Made by a program: the position numbers and the translations under genes. Positions 52,760 through 63,817 of a stretch of DNA of 64,000 bases are shown here, piece after piece; positions within the stretch are counted from its first letter, which is position 1, and every line of letters begins with the position of its first letter. Source of the DNA: Notospermus geniculatus (taxonomy: Eukaryota; Nemertea; Pilidiophora; Heteronemertea; Lineidae). Below the pieces are notes generated by a model, which did not search any database, was not told the DNA's origin, and worked only from the letters and a program-made list of their open reading frames with translations. Where the stretch lies: NCBI GenBank assembly GCA_002633025.1, contig NMRB01000103.1, positions 552,424 to 616,423 on the forward strand. Direction: 5' to 3'.

Positions 52760-52888
52760 AACATCCCAACGAGTTCAATGCAACACACGCAGCTTCTTAT
52801 GTCATTTCGGGACCGAGACAAGTCTGCCCCGCCTGTGAACACCAATCCTCCAATCCAGCCGAATCAGCCTCAGCAGCCCCCGCAAAAA
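52760..52888 (+). CDS. AUTS2: AUTS2-like coding exon 7, copy B (probable unmerged allele)
   Basis: This is an almost identical copy of the exon at 51498-51626, offset by exactly 1262 bases, with the same splice sites and frame. One Ala-to-Thr change (gcc to acc) is seen. The duplicated block is joined to the first by a single N at 52647, and the intron part differs by substitutions and small indels, as alleles would. If both copies were real and spliced, the protein would gain 43 residues in frame. Confidence 0.6.
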
Positions 52889-53924
52889 GTTAGTGCCCCG
52901 ATGCTTCATATCGTACCATCAAATCTCACAAACGCGTGTTCATTGTCCCCTTGTTAGGATCCGGCATCATCTCTTGGGGAATGAGCACAGTTGCAGGATG
53001 ACAAATAACAAATAACCTCAAAATTATGTACAGAAAACGTATCATCTGTTCTTATATTGAATTACCGGTAAAACATGTTTTGAACCGATTTTACTCGTAA
53101 ATGATCAAAACTTATTTCATGTTTACTCTTACATGTACCGGTAGAAAGAAATTTTAATGGATTCGGTTGTGTTACTTCTTGAAGAATGTCATCCTGCAGC
53201 TTTGCGTAACACTTCTTATTATTATTTCTTTATTTTTCAATGAAATTGTGTCTAGATGATTAAAATTTCATTTGCATCTGCTGAAGTGATCAAAAGTTAT
53301 TTGCTAAAGTAGAAGACACAACTGTGGCATTTTGATGAAATTTGTTTTTTTTCGGCAGAACTAATGTGACAAAACTTGTGACAGATGAGAAAAAGTGAAA
53401 AGGAGAACTTTTCCATTTAGCAAATTGCAAATGGTGAGGTTCCTGTTCCATGGGCAATTCCTGCTGTTATTTCCCTTACTTATGCAAAGAAGAAACTCAC
53501 TGCGCCAACTAGATATCGAAGAAAATATACATGTTGCATTTAATTTTTTGCACTGATGACGAAGTCTACATATCCGAAAACCAGCCAATATTCAGTCTGG
53601 CCATGAATATGTTAAAATGGGTCGTCTATCTGCGTCGCAAATAGCACCAGCTGATTCATCAAATACTCTGTCAGGATGATGGGATCAATTTCCTGGCTGA
53701 CCAATGTAAATGATCATGTTGGATCAAGTTATCTTATTAATGGGGTACTTGGCCTTCCAGCAGGTGGCACTAGGCAGTGGCATGACAGGGCTGATACATA
53801 GCTATTGAAAGGTACATTCCGTCCGTAATAATTTATCATCAGTTTTTCCATTGGTTTTTTTCGGCAGAAGCTGGTGTACCGGTAATAGATAAATAAATAT
53901 TGAATTAAGGCTTGTTTGTCAAGT

Positions 53925-55241
53925 CTGACTGTGTTGGCTCTGTTATCAGATCTGGGATATTGTAATATCACATAAAAGGAAAGTGGCCCCCTGGAGAAAA
54001 TCGACAAAGCCTGTTGAATGCGGATGCTCCAGCCAAGTAGCGAACCAGCAACCTCTGGGACAACATGCTGTGGAAATCTGCTCCACTTTCATCTCTGAGT
54101 GCAGATCAGAAAGAAGTCCTGACATGGGTGTCACACTTTTGAGAGTCTATACTTCCAAAATAGAAAGAGATCAGGATCAAAGAAGCATCCCTTGTCAAGT
54201 TTGCTCCTTGTAATAAGATAACTGTCTCTGCAAGTGATTTTGTAGCACACCTTACTATACATTCTATTGTGTACTGACAGGATCAGTTCCTGATTTTAAA
54301 AATTGGATTACTGGTACTTTTACTTCTGAATCTTGAGGATGATTTTTCAAAATTGGAAATTAGCATAGCCAGCCATTTCAACAGTAAGGCCATCACCTAC
54401 GCTGTGTTTTAATGCGCCCATCTGTTGTTCGGAGGCAGTGCTGTAGAAAAAACTAAACTTGCACTGCCAATCCACTATCAAAAGCAATGAGAAAGGCAAA
54501 AGTGCATTGAAAAAGGCCTTTCGTGCCACAGTCTGTCCATGAATTGGCGTTAAGTCAAAAAAACATTAAAAAACATGAAAAAGAAACAAAGTATCAAGTT
54601 AATGTCCGGAATTCTATTAAATCACCTCATCGGTTTATTTTTTTGTCCTTTGAGCTTTAGCAGATGCAAAGAACCATCTCATGTTTGCCTGTCAATTTAT
54701 CTTGAGGCCATTTGAGAATTATTTTTACGCGAATTTATGGTAATGGTTTTTGGAATGAATTCATGTTTGTAGATCTTTTGGAAATAGTTAATCAAAAAGA
54801 AATGACACTTAAATTTTTTTTGTGATATTCGTTTTAATGTGTTGCTTGGGTAGTGATCTATTTACGTTATTAGTCCCAGAATGCTACCCTGAATTTTAAT
54901 CGATACAGTCTCCATCTTCATTCACTTGAGACTTGGGTTTGGAACTTCCAGAAATGGAGCCATATCTTAGCCATGTGATGTATTTGCTGTCACCGGAATA
55001 AAAATAATCTGCTCAACCCAAAAATATATGGAATTGAAATACTGTAGTAGAAATACTTGAAATACTGTAGTAGAATTTTTTCCGTGGCATTCTGGGACAT
55101 GGGGATAGCCGGTCTCCTAACAGGGGCTAGCTTCGCTTCAGTGCAAATCCCACCCGTAACCATGGTAAATTTGTGCATTTCAGCCTAATCTTTTTGAGAT
55201 CACGTCAATAAATTTGGCCTCTCTTTTTACGTTTCTTTCAG
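53925..55241 (+). other. Intron between exon 7 (copy B) and exon 8
   Basis: Unique sequence after the duplicated block, ending at a phase-0 acceptor. Nothing else is recognisable; the small open frames are not conserved. Confidence 0.65.
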
Positions 55242-55449
55242 AAAACGGGAAAGTGGAATGCAATTCACGTCAAGGTAGCATGGGAAATATACCACCATCA
55301 GCAAAAGCAGCAGGCGGAAGCCCAGAAGAATTCTGACGTTGCCAAGGCCTCGGTTGACCCCCTGCGACCTCCTAGTCATCTATTTCCTCCAGGCAGCTCC
55401 CTGCACCGGCCAGCTGAGCTGGCAAACCCTCAAAATTTACTCGGAACAT
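55242..55449 (+). CDS. AUTS2: AUTS2-like coding exon 8 with GKW...AWxIYHHQQK signature
   Basis: The acceptor is acgtttctttcag and the donor gtaagtccc; phase 0 in, phase 1 out. It opens KTGKWNAIHVKVAWEIYHHQ, followed by QKQQAEAQKNSD, and ends with SHLFPPGSSLHRPAELANPQ NLLGT. The KxGKWxAxHVxxAWxIYHHQQK pattern is the family hallmark and the most conserved stretch in the protein. It is predicted to be helical and, in vertebrates, lies within the region used for protein contacts. Confidence 0.97.
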
Positions 55450-55855
55450 GTAAGTCCCTCAGTTGTCAAGATTTTCTTGTTCCTGTGGAATCATCTTTTA
55501 TTTCCGTCATCCTTATGTTGACTAAAAAGTGTCCCTTGACGAGCAAGTGTGTGATGAATTTTCTGAAACGGTCCCTTTGAGATGAGTTCATAATCCTTCT
55601 AAGAACATTTAGCAGTATTTTATTCCATATAAGCCTGAGGATTCTACCAAAACTGTTCGCTTCCAAAGCTGTGGAACTGTGGAACAGGCAGCAGAGCATT
55701 CCATCAGTGAGACAGTACTAGTAGAGACACCTACACTAAAGTCTGTGAACTAAAAGTCCATCATTACACTTGGGGATTTTTGCTGTGTAGCCAGTTATAG
55801 GTTTGAATTACATCTGATAAAGATCAATATTGTGAATAATCTTCCTTCGTTTCAG

Positions 55856-55921
55856 CCCCTCATAGCAGAAGTCCATTTGAAGGAGGCCCTCACCCTAGTT
55901 TATTTAATCCAGGTCATTTAG
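55856..55921 (+). CDS. AUTS2: AUTS2-like coding exon 9
   Basis: The acceptor is tccttcgtttcag and the donor gtaagcatt; phase 1/1, 66 nt. It encodes SPHSRSPFEGGPHPSLFNPG HL. The FNPxHL pattern corresponds to the vertebrate FLNPAAHL segment. In-frame skipping is possible (66 nt). Confidence 0.85.
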   Translation, partial: PLIAEVHLKEALTLVYLIQVI

Positions 55922-56177
55922 GTAAGCATTGACACTGATGGAATCTCCTGCAAGTCTGGGGGGCCTCTTAGAATTCAATGACCTGACTGAGCATTGATCA
56001 AGGTATTGTTCCAGTACTCTGAACATTAGAGTACAACAATTCTCAGTCTCTACTGTCCTCTATGTCGTGTTAAATGCTTGAACTTTTCATGTTTTAGGTG
56101 CATATGCAGACAAAGTTTCTGTCTGCACAATATTGAGACCTTCTGTGGGCTATAGCTTCTTGTTATCTCTCTTCTAG

Positions 56178-56246
56178 GTATAAGTCCATTTTCACGACCA
56201 GGTGCTTTTGGTGGACTTGGAAGTTCACTGCCATTTGGAGGCCTAG
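56178..56246 (+). CDS. AUTS2: AUTS2-like coding exon 10, Gly/Phe-rich
   Basis: The acceptor is tatctctcttctag and the donor gtgagttgc; phase 1/1, 69 nt. It reads GISPFSRPGAFGGLGSSLPF GGL, matching the vertebrate PFNRPSTF...AFGGLG segment. A 63-bp minisatellite starts immediately after the donor (56250-56630). Confidence 0.87.
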
Positions 56247-56249
56247 GTG

Positions 56250-56630
56250 AGTTGCATTGCATCAAATGCCAAAACAAATGCCTCTCCTTCCTGAATAACA
56301 GGGCCCATGTCTTAGGATAATGCATCAAATGCCAAAACAAATGCCTCTCCTTCCTGAATAACAGGGCCCATGTCTTAGGATAATGCATCAAATGCCTCTC
56401 CTTTCTGAATAACAGGGCCCGTGTCTTAGGATAATGCATCAAATGCCAATACAAGTGCTTTCCTTTCTGAATAAATGGGCCCGTGTCTTGAGAATGCATC
56501 AAATGCCAAAACAAATGCGTGTCCTTTCTGGACAACAGGGTCCGTGTCTTTGGAAAATGCATCAAGTGGCAAAACAACTGCCTCTCCTTTCTGAATAACA
56601 GGGTCCGTGTCTTATGAAAATGTTCTATGT
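56250..56630. repeat. Minisatellite, ~63-bp unit, intronic
   Basis: Six variable copies of GCATCAAATGCCAAAACAAA, TGCCTCTCCTTCCTGAATAA, CAGGGCCCATGTCTTAGGATAAT, starting just past the exon 10 donor. One copy is shortened. The minus-strand frame is open for 175 codons only because of the repeat. Confidence 0.92.
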
Positions 56631-56710
56631 GGATGATAATTAGGTAGACAGGTGAGGAATGTTGAGGAATGTCAACTCAGCAAGAAAGATACAGGTGCAC
56701 ATCATGAGCT

Positions 56711-56969
56711 TACAGTACAGGTCACAATTGACATCCCTACGGCTTCGCGTAAGTTACTCGTAACTCACGGCTTTGGTTTCGCGTAACTCACTGCGTAACT
56801 TGCCAAAATCGCGTAACTCGCCTCGTAAATCACTGCGTAGCTAGCGAAATTCGCGTAACTCACCCCGTAACTCACCTCATAAGTTACGCGTAACATAGCT
56901 CGTGAGTTGTTGCGTAAGTTGCCCGTAACTTACGCGAATTTAGGGATGTCAATTGTGACCTGTACTGTA
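56711..56969. mobile_element. Inverted-repeat MITE, TA-flanked (CAGTACAGGTCACAATTGAC), copy 1
   Basis: Termini CAGTACAGGTCACAATTGAC plus ATCCCTA face each other, TA outside. The interior is a run of about fifteen degenerate GCGTAACTC-like words. It lies just before coding exon 11 and is in inverted orientation to the copy at 61720. Confidence 0.9.
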
Positions 56970-57004
56970 GGAAGACATATCTTAATCACTGGTCTCCAAC
57001 TTGA

Positions 57005-57205
<201 letters not shown>

Positions 57206-57412
57206 TAAGACCAATGAGGAAGCTGCAAAACTTTTTATCCTGACTGGGCGGGACTGCGAAGGGTTGTACCATAAGAAACGGAGCAAACCAATGCAAAAAC
57301 GTGTCATGGTGTCCTTGTTGCAGTGCAACAGAGACAGAACGTAGAAAATTAGATAAAACCGATCACAAAGTCCACAAAGTCATATGTGTTAAAGATCTCC
57401 AAAATATTTCAG

Positions 57413-57496
57413 GGAGAAAGAGAGGGAAAGAGAAAGGGAGCGGGAACGGGATAGGGAGAGAGAGAGGGAAAAAGAACGGGAACGGATGTTAGAAAG
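57413..57496 (+). CDS. AUTS2: AUTS2-like coding exon 12, Arg/Glu repeat
   Basis: The acceptor is aaaatatttcag and the donor gtgagtgaa; phase 2/2, 84 nt. It encodes almost only alternating Arg/Lys and Glu with one Asp, ending RMLER. It is likely a single charged helix or a disordered tract, like the RD/RE-rich part of vertebrate AUTS2. The DNA is a near-repeat of purine hexamers, so length changes between alleles are likely. Confidence 0.85.
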
Positions 57497-57942
57497 GTGA
57501 GTGAACATTGACACAATTTGTGACCCGTCAGAGCATCCAGGCGCATGTCGCTCAGAAGGTGAGCCTCAGCAAACTAAGATGACACAAGGAGAGAATGGAA
57601 GAAATAGATTGTTTCAGATTTCTTAATAGACAGACAATAGTGGAACTGACAAACATTTGGTCTCATCCTGCCAAGCTGAAAGTGACATGCACCTGATTTT
57701 GCTGTGACAGGTCATATTTGACACACCCACGACGACAACTTATCGCTGTAGAGCACTTCTTATTATTACACATTTAGCTCAGTTTCTTGGGGAAACCATT
57801 GGGAACACAAAAGCAGCTCATTCAAGTCTTGCTCAGTCAATTTAGGGAATTTGTGGGGAAAATGAGGCAAATTGACTGAAGATTGAAATAATACCGGTAA
57901 CTGTTTTATTGTGATTTTAACAATTTACTTCATACATTACAG

Positions 57943-58873
57943 GGAACGTGAAAATCGGACATTAAGTCGGAATTCACCTGAACGGAGGAATAGTATAGAC
58001 TATGACCGTAATAGGGATCGGCCGAGGTCAGTCTTGGACAGGCCGAGGTCAAGGTCACCTATTAGGAATGGCCGTGATGACTTACGTGATGGTGGCAAAA
58101 GTGACAGTGCCTTTGACAGTGCTAGCTCGCATGACAGTAAATCAAATGATCTTCGGTTAAAGGATGAACGCAAGGATGACGCGTTATCCGTATTAAATGA
58201 CAAACGTAATGATCTGTTATCGCAGGCTGCATCCGCGCCACATCCGCTAGCGATGTTAGACCGGTCAAGGTTAGTTAATCCTTATAGCCATACACTGCCA
58301 GACCGTATGCCAATTATATGGAATCCGTTTGAACGAAATATGGACTTGCAGCCTCGTTTGGATTTTCAGAAAGAACTGGAACGAGATCGGTTAGGTTATC
58401 GGTTTCCTAATGCACTAAATCCACTGGACACTATGGAACGCTACAAACTCGATCAGGAACTATTTATGCGGGAAAGATTACATGCGGAACGGCGGGACAT
58501 GGAACGATTTGCCCAGTTGGAACGGGAACGGGAAAAAAATGACTTTGACAGGAATAAAATTCCACCATTAAAACCTGCTGACCCGTATGTTGCTGTTACG
58601 TCAGGGAGTTTATACGGACGATCGGGCAGTCCAGTAACTGTCAATCACAACAGTACGAGTAAAAGTAATTCTCCCTCCAGTGCTGTTGGGGGACCGCCCC
58701 CACTCATACCCTCAAGTGCAGCAGTCAACCAGCCCCGCAGTCGTGCCAATTCGCCCACAGCGACAAAATCAAAAGAGACCAACTCAATCACAAACTCAAC
58801 TCCTGAACAAAATTCCAAGGAGAAACCAGTGACTAATTCCACAGAAGTGGCTGTGGAGGCACAATCCAGGTAA
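57943..58873 (+). CDS. AUTS2: AUTS2-like terminal coding exon 13
   Basis: The acceptor is cttcatacattacag; phase 2 in, stop codon TAA at 58871-58873. It encodes about 310 residues: RERENRTLSRNSPERRNSID, an RS/RP stretch (DRPRSRSPIRNGRDD), then LAMLDRSRLVNPYSH, WNPFERNMDL, LGYRF, NPLDTMERY, a charged RERLHAERRDMERF helix, a GSPVTVNHNSTSKSNSPSS stretch, GGPPPLIP and an end VAVEAQSR. The order SLDRTR, WDPIRD, DPLGRDF, APPPLI and IEAR in vertebrate AUTS2 agrees, including the position of the stop. The exon is one uninterrupted frame. The stop overlaps a donor-like AG|GTAATA. Confidence 0.95.
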
Positions 58874-61719
58874 TACTGGATAATATGGTTATTCCACAAG
58901 TGAATAGATTAGATTTTATTTGTAATATACAAATAATTATCAAATGCCATGGTGTTCAAATTTTTACAGTTTTCAGAAAGTGCTAGGATATTGGTTGGGA
59001 AAATGATAAACTGTACAGAGAGATAGGTTATGTGGTACACAGTACATTTTCAAAGAGACAGATTAATTATTGTACTATAACAGATGAAATTATATGAAAA
59101 ATAATTGTATGCCTTGGATGTATAAATTGCTAGTTGTGAGAGTTTGGGTTTTTGCGTTGCCGGGAGGTAATTTATATGTTCTGGATGTGATGATTATTCT
59201 CGCTCTTTGGTTCACCGATGAGCATCTCTGGTGATAGCGGCCTGACGCTTTCGGAAGGAGTTGGCAGGGAATTTGTTGGGTTGCAGTTAATCAAACAAAA
59301 TGTATCCTAACTCTCATATTTGCGGGTAATGTGACTTGCTCTTCGCCTGAGATCTTCTGTTCTGCAAGGGTTTGATAGAATCATGTTCCCTGTGAGAAAC
59401 ATATGAGCAGTAGTAGAAAAATGAAGTGACATTGTGGCGACATTGGGTGACCTGACACATTAGTTGATGTTAACACTAGGTGTAACACACAGTGCATTAA
59501 TTTAAACATACAACCCAGTGTTAACACCAACTTTGAAAGTTACACACTGTCTTATCATCTGCTTTTGGAAATTGATACGATTCACACCCAGGTGGTGCTG
59601 CAGATATGGAATTGTGATCTATCTTTGAAAGATATGGCATAATTTGAAACTGAGTTCAGGAAAACGACTTATTCCTTCGATTGGAATGTTCAAATGAGTC
59701 TCAGTGCCGTAATGAAAATTCCAAAATGCTAACTTCATTTTTGCTTCGTTTTGTGACACAATTTCCTGATCATTTGATGTTCAGTGCGTGAGAAGTACAA
59801 GTGTGTTATCCTGATTGGAATCGGCCATTTTCGTCGATACCTCGTAGGATTGACTCGTTTGGATATTGAGGACCTGAAGCAAACATCTGGCATTCATCAA
59901 AACCTGCAAAGGCAAGCTGTACTTCCAGGAGCAGAAGTTCCAAAGGTTCAAGGCATATATACACAAAGAATGAGATTGGTGTTGACTGACGTGATTTACT
60001 CAATTCTTATTGTACCCTAGGTGTAGAGAACTTTGTCTGGGATCCTATGGCTGGTTGCTGCCCCTTTTGTATTTAGATAATAATTCTTTGGAAGCAACGG
60101 CTGTCTTGTCTAAAAGCCGTGTTGTGTTTTATAGGGACGAACTAGACGTATTCTAAAGTAGCAGACATGGATAAGTCAATTTCACCTTGACTTGGACGAG
60201 AGGATTGTGCATTTTCCTCTCTGTGCATGTTCTTCAGACTAGTCTGGATGAACAGAGTCTGACTGGTTCTAATATGTACATGTACTGTATTTTTCAATGG
60301 TTCACATTGACACACGAAGGTTTTTCAGAATGAAATGTTATGCAACCCTTGCCCGAGGCATCTCATTGAATGTCACCATTGATTTGTCCATTTGATTGGT
60401 TCCTGTAGCGCAAAGGATATTGTATTCCAGAACGAGAGATGACAAAAATGTTGCAAATTTGATGAGACACCTCTGAATGTTTGATGAATTATCTTGAACA
60501 TGTAAAGAAGAAATTAATCAATGAAACTGACTATAACATTTCAGATTTGATAGAAATGATATGAAGAAGAATTTTTGGGAAGTCGTGATATTACTTGGAT
60601 GAATATTGTCCTGAATCTTAATGTTTCTGTCTGATTTGTCAACATTCTTTGCCTACACCAACCAGTTATAAAAGGTGATTTGCAGAGAAACTGGTTTGCT
60701 CTTTATTTGTATCTTCAAGGACTCTAAGAATGAGGGCTTCTTGGTTTAATCTATTGCAGACTACCGCTTTGACCTAAAAGGCCTTTGCACACATCAATAC
60801 CATATTTGTTGCCAATCTGTGAAAGCCTTTCACTAAGTGTAACTTTAGTGGTGGATGCCATGCTGTGAAGGTGCTCTTAAAAATGACACGGTGCAAAACA
60901 CTGCCTATAGCACAAAAATTATAAGGTTTATTGAGAAAAAAGATAATGCACATGCAAAGTTGGCCAGAAAAGCACAAAAATTCACGGGTATTAACCAGTG
61001 CTAATTGTTGATATTGTTCACACTTATGTGTTCACACTTATGTATGAACAATCTATCCAAACTATAAGTGTGGTTCTGCATTGTTGTTTCAGAAAAAAAC
61101 AAACTTGTTTATGCTGCTTCTGTTAGTCCTAAGATCGTGATGATGATTAGTATCATTTTACAAATTATCGCCTAAACATATGAGATGAAGCATCGCCATT
61201 TATACCTAATGGTATTGTTCATAAGTGTGTCTGTCCAATTTTTAGCACCCATGAGTTGTCCTCGTTTTCTTCACAATCACAGCTTCTGTGTTAGACTGCC
61301 GTGCCCTCCGGTGTGGTTATTAAAAGTATACCATAATTAAAATACACATTGAATCTATTTGATCAACACTGCCAACTAAAACATTGCAGGCCTTTGTCAC
61401 AGTGACATCACCTATGACCGTTTGAAGTCTTGTAAAATGAAAGGCTATGAAATTGGTTAAACTCGAATATTGTTTTATATGTAACAAGTAAATGCTAAGT
61501 TGCACAGTGACACACTTAATTCAGTGTACATACATGTATGAATTGTTCCACACACTCCATCATAGTAAATCAAACTTGGAAAATGTCCATTGCCCTAATC
61601 CCCTGAAACGACCGTCAACTGTTACCTCAGGATCCGATACCAAGAAATGAACAAGTTCGTTTGAATCCTTGTATGGTTTAGTATTGTCTTGCCGGTAATT
61701 GGTATTGAGCAGCAGATCC

Positions 61720-62002
61720 TACAGTACAGGTCACAATTGACATCCCTAAATTCGCGTAAGCTACGCGTAAGTCGCTCGTAACTTACGCAACAACTCACGA
61801 GCTATGTTACGCATAACTTACGAGATGAGTTAATACGCGAATTTCGCTAGCTACGCAGTGATTTACGAGCCAAGTTACGTGATTTTGGCGTGTTACGCAG
61901 TGAGTTACGCGAAACCAAAGCCGTGAGTTGCACGTAAGTAACGCGTAACTTATGAGTAACTTACGCGAAGCCGTAGGGATGTCAATTGTGACCTGTACTG
62001 TA
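61720..62002. mobile_element. Inverted-repeat MITE, TA-flanked (CAGTACAGGTCACAATTGAC), copy 2
   Basis: Same termini as 56711-56969, but the interior reads as its reverse complement (the GCCGTAGGGATGTC end lies on the right). It is 24 bp longer, apparently by additional GTAAC-type units. It lies about 2.8 kb after the stop codon. Confidence 0.9.
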
Positions 62003-63100
62003 CAATAAGAGCAAAAACCCTGGCCCTTTCAGTTCTAATGTATATTTCCTCCGGATATTTATGCCTGTTTTCTTTGCTTTTAGAACGGATCACCAGAACG
62101 CCATGGCCTACAATACCATGGCAACATCAAGTTCTTGATACCTTTATTCAAGGCTATGATGATCAAGAGCAGTGTTTTTACACAGGAATAAAGTTCCATG
62201 TCTCTGGGTGTTTCCTTGCTTTGTATTGTACTGGGTTCCATAGCAAGGCCGTTATTTCCTCCCAACTCTTATTCTTCTTCAGTATTCTGATCTCCCAAGT
62301 GAATAGCAACAGATATTGCACAACAATTGGAGGTTGAAATCTCATTCCAAGTGATACATAATGTTTACAAGTATTTATGTAATTTATTCAGTGTTGCATA
62401 TTATACCCTTCCTTAGTTGCTACTTTTACTTACACAAGATACATTAGCACACGTTTTACTTGGGCAACTCCAACAATAGATTGATTGACCGGTAATATTT
62501 TGTTGTGACCATTTTAAAATAGTTATTGAAGTGATGCCTCGGATGAAGTGAATAAATGCATGTTGTCATCTTTCGTAAAAATTTATGGTATGCTATTCGA
62601 CGAGGATTTTTCTTCACTTGAAGGTCCTATTCAATTGGTCTTCTTGTCTATGTATTTTGTATGCCATCCTTTGAATATGGATTGGATGTCCTGGAAATTT
62701 TCGACTCGTTGCACGGGTTGTCATAGCCTGAAGACTCGTGACTGAATCAAACATAAAACCATGATTTATACTGTGCCCTGTACTGTCTCCTAGTGTTGCC
62801 ATATTGAACCAGTTTCTCTGCCGATGTCATTATTTCCAGACAACACAATGATTAGAGGAAGGGATTGACTGCTGCTTAAAATGCAAACAGTTATTTATGG
62901 TACATTTTGTATTTAAAATCTCATGAAAGGGTCGTCCTTTGTGTATTGTTTTGTCAAAACCAAACTGAAATCTGTACAGTAAAAAAAAGATTGTTTCTAT
63001 TTAGAGTATAGAAACAGAGACATGAAGAAAATAAAACATTGAAAATGTTGCGATATGCCTGTGTTATCGTCTGTTACTTCAGATATATTGTAATCACTTA

Positions 63101-63227
63101 GGGTCGTATTCATAAAGCGGTTCTATCATTAGAAGCGTCTTAGGCCGGTTCCAAGTATCATCAACCACTGTACTTGGAACCGGCCTAAGACAGTTCTAAC
63201 AATAGAACTGCTTTATGAATACGACCC
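63101..63227. mobile_element. Short foldback element B3 (GGGTCGTATTCATAAAG), TTA duplication
   Basis: 127 bp flanked by TTA (63098-63100, 63228-63230). The terminal repeat GGGTCGTATTCATAAAGC continues into long arms with CTTAGGCCGGTTCCAAGTA and its inverse; almost the whole element is one hairpin. A TTA duplication with GGG termini suggests a PIF/Harbinger-type MITE (inference). Confidence 0.85.
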
Positions 63228-63480
63228 TTAGTGTGCACTGAAATTGAATTTGATCTATAGTCATCATCCTGGTGTGCACTGAAATTGAATCTGATCTATT
63301 GTAGTCATCATCCTAGTGTGCACGAAGCAAGGGGCCATGTACTACACCTCTGTCCCTGACTTGTGGGTTGACCATGAGATGGTATATTGGTCAGATTGGA
63401 CACAGAAGACCAGGAGTTAGACTGCGAAATACATGGAAAAATCGCGAGTTAGTTGACAGCTGCAACGCCATCACAATTCA

Positions 63481-63600
63481 GTATTTACGACGTGTTATAT
63501 ATCCACACGTCGATATTTAACTATGACACGTCGTTATTAAAAAGCCATGCGTCATATTTAGGAACCAGCCGTCACATTTTAGACTCGGCGACCCAGTCGT
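63481..63600. promoter_or_regulatory. Phased CGTC array, period ~20-21 bp
   Basis: CGTC occurs at 63508, 63529, 63550 and 63570 (spacing 21, 21, 20), each followed within a few bases by an A/T stretch such as GATATTTA, GTTATTAA, ATATTTA, ACATTTTA. A further ACGACGTG is at 63488. Two helical turns between sites suggests a promoter-type array of ACGTC (CRE half-site-like) motifs or a degenerate tandem repeat. Confidence 0.4.
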
Positions 63601-63817
63601 TGTGTCGCTCCGACCGCCACACTCCACACCACAAACGACTGGGAAAGCAGGCTGCAAAATCAGCGGCTAGCGTACCGACAACAACAACGGATGTGAATGA
63701 ATTCAGCCAATCAGAAACTGCGTCTTCAACGGCCGTCGTCTGCTCTTTGCAAGATGTCAAATCAGCTGATTATATCGCAACTTTCTTCGAGGTCAAGGAC
63801 GGTATCCTGGTGCCTAA

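Larger units (their letters stand above)
51386..53924. repeat. 1.26-kb duplicated block joined by one N
   Basis: 51386-52646 and 52648-53924 are head-to-tail copies, with N at 52647 as the joint. Exonic and most intronic positions agree. The stretch after the exon (51770-51890 versus 53030-53160) differs by many substitutions and insertions, including two ACCGGTA-containing inserts in copy B. This is the pattern of two alleles placed in series. Confidence 0.92.
58874..63400 (+). other. 3'UTR and downstream intergenic sequence
   Basis: No coding block was recognised after the stop. AATAAA hexamers occur at 62187-62192, 62551-62556 and 63030-63035, and ATTAAA near 61319. Which one ends the transcript cannot be told from sequence. 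The stretch also holds a 16-bp inverted repeat (59461-59477 with 59517-59532), inverted-repeat elements at 61720-62002 and 63101-63227, and two copies of a roughly 40-bp repeat at 63231-63320. Confidence 0.55.

Noticed and set aside
51498-52888. Mutually exclusive or tandem duplicated exons as regulated splicing
   Set aside because: The duplication boundary coincides with an N and copies are nearly identical including flanking introns, so an assembly artefact is the simpler reading.
56050-56577. 175-codon minus-strand frame
   Set aside because: Translation of the 63-bp minisatellite in intron 10; no splice context or homology.
57911-57942. Extending exon 13 upstream to the start of its open frame
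   Set aside because: The frame start is not ATG, the stretch is a pyrimidine-rich acceptor region, and the AG at 57941-57942 gives the correct phase.
58021-58060. AGGTCAAGGTCA nuclear-receptor sites
   Set aside because: They lie inside coding exon 13, where they encode the DRPRSRSP stretch; the codons explain them.
62038-62337. 99-codon frame after the MITE at 61720
   Set aside because: No homology, and it lies in AT-rich sequence containing AATAAA; likely non-coding 3' region.
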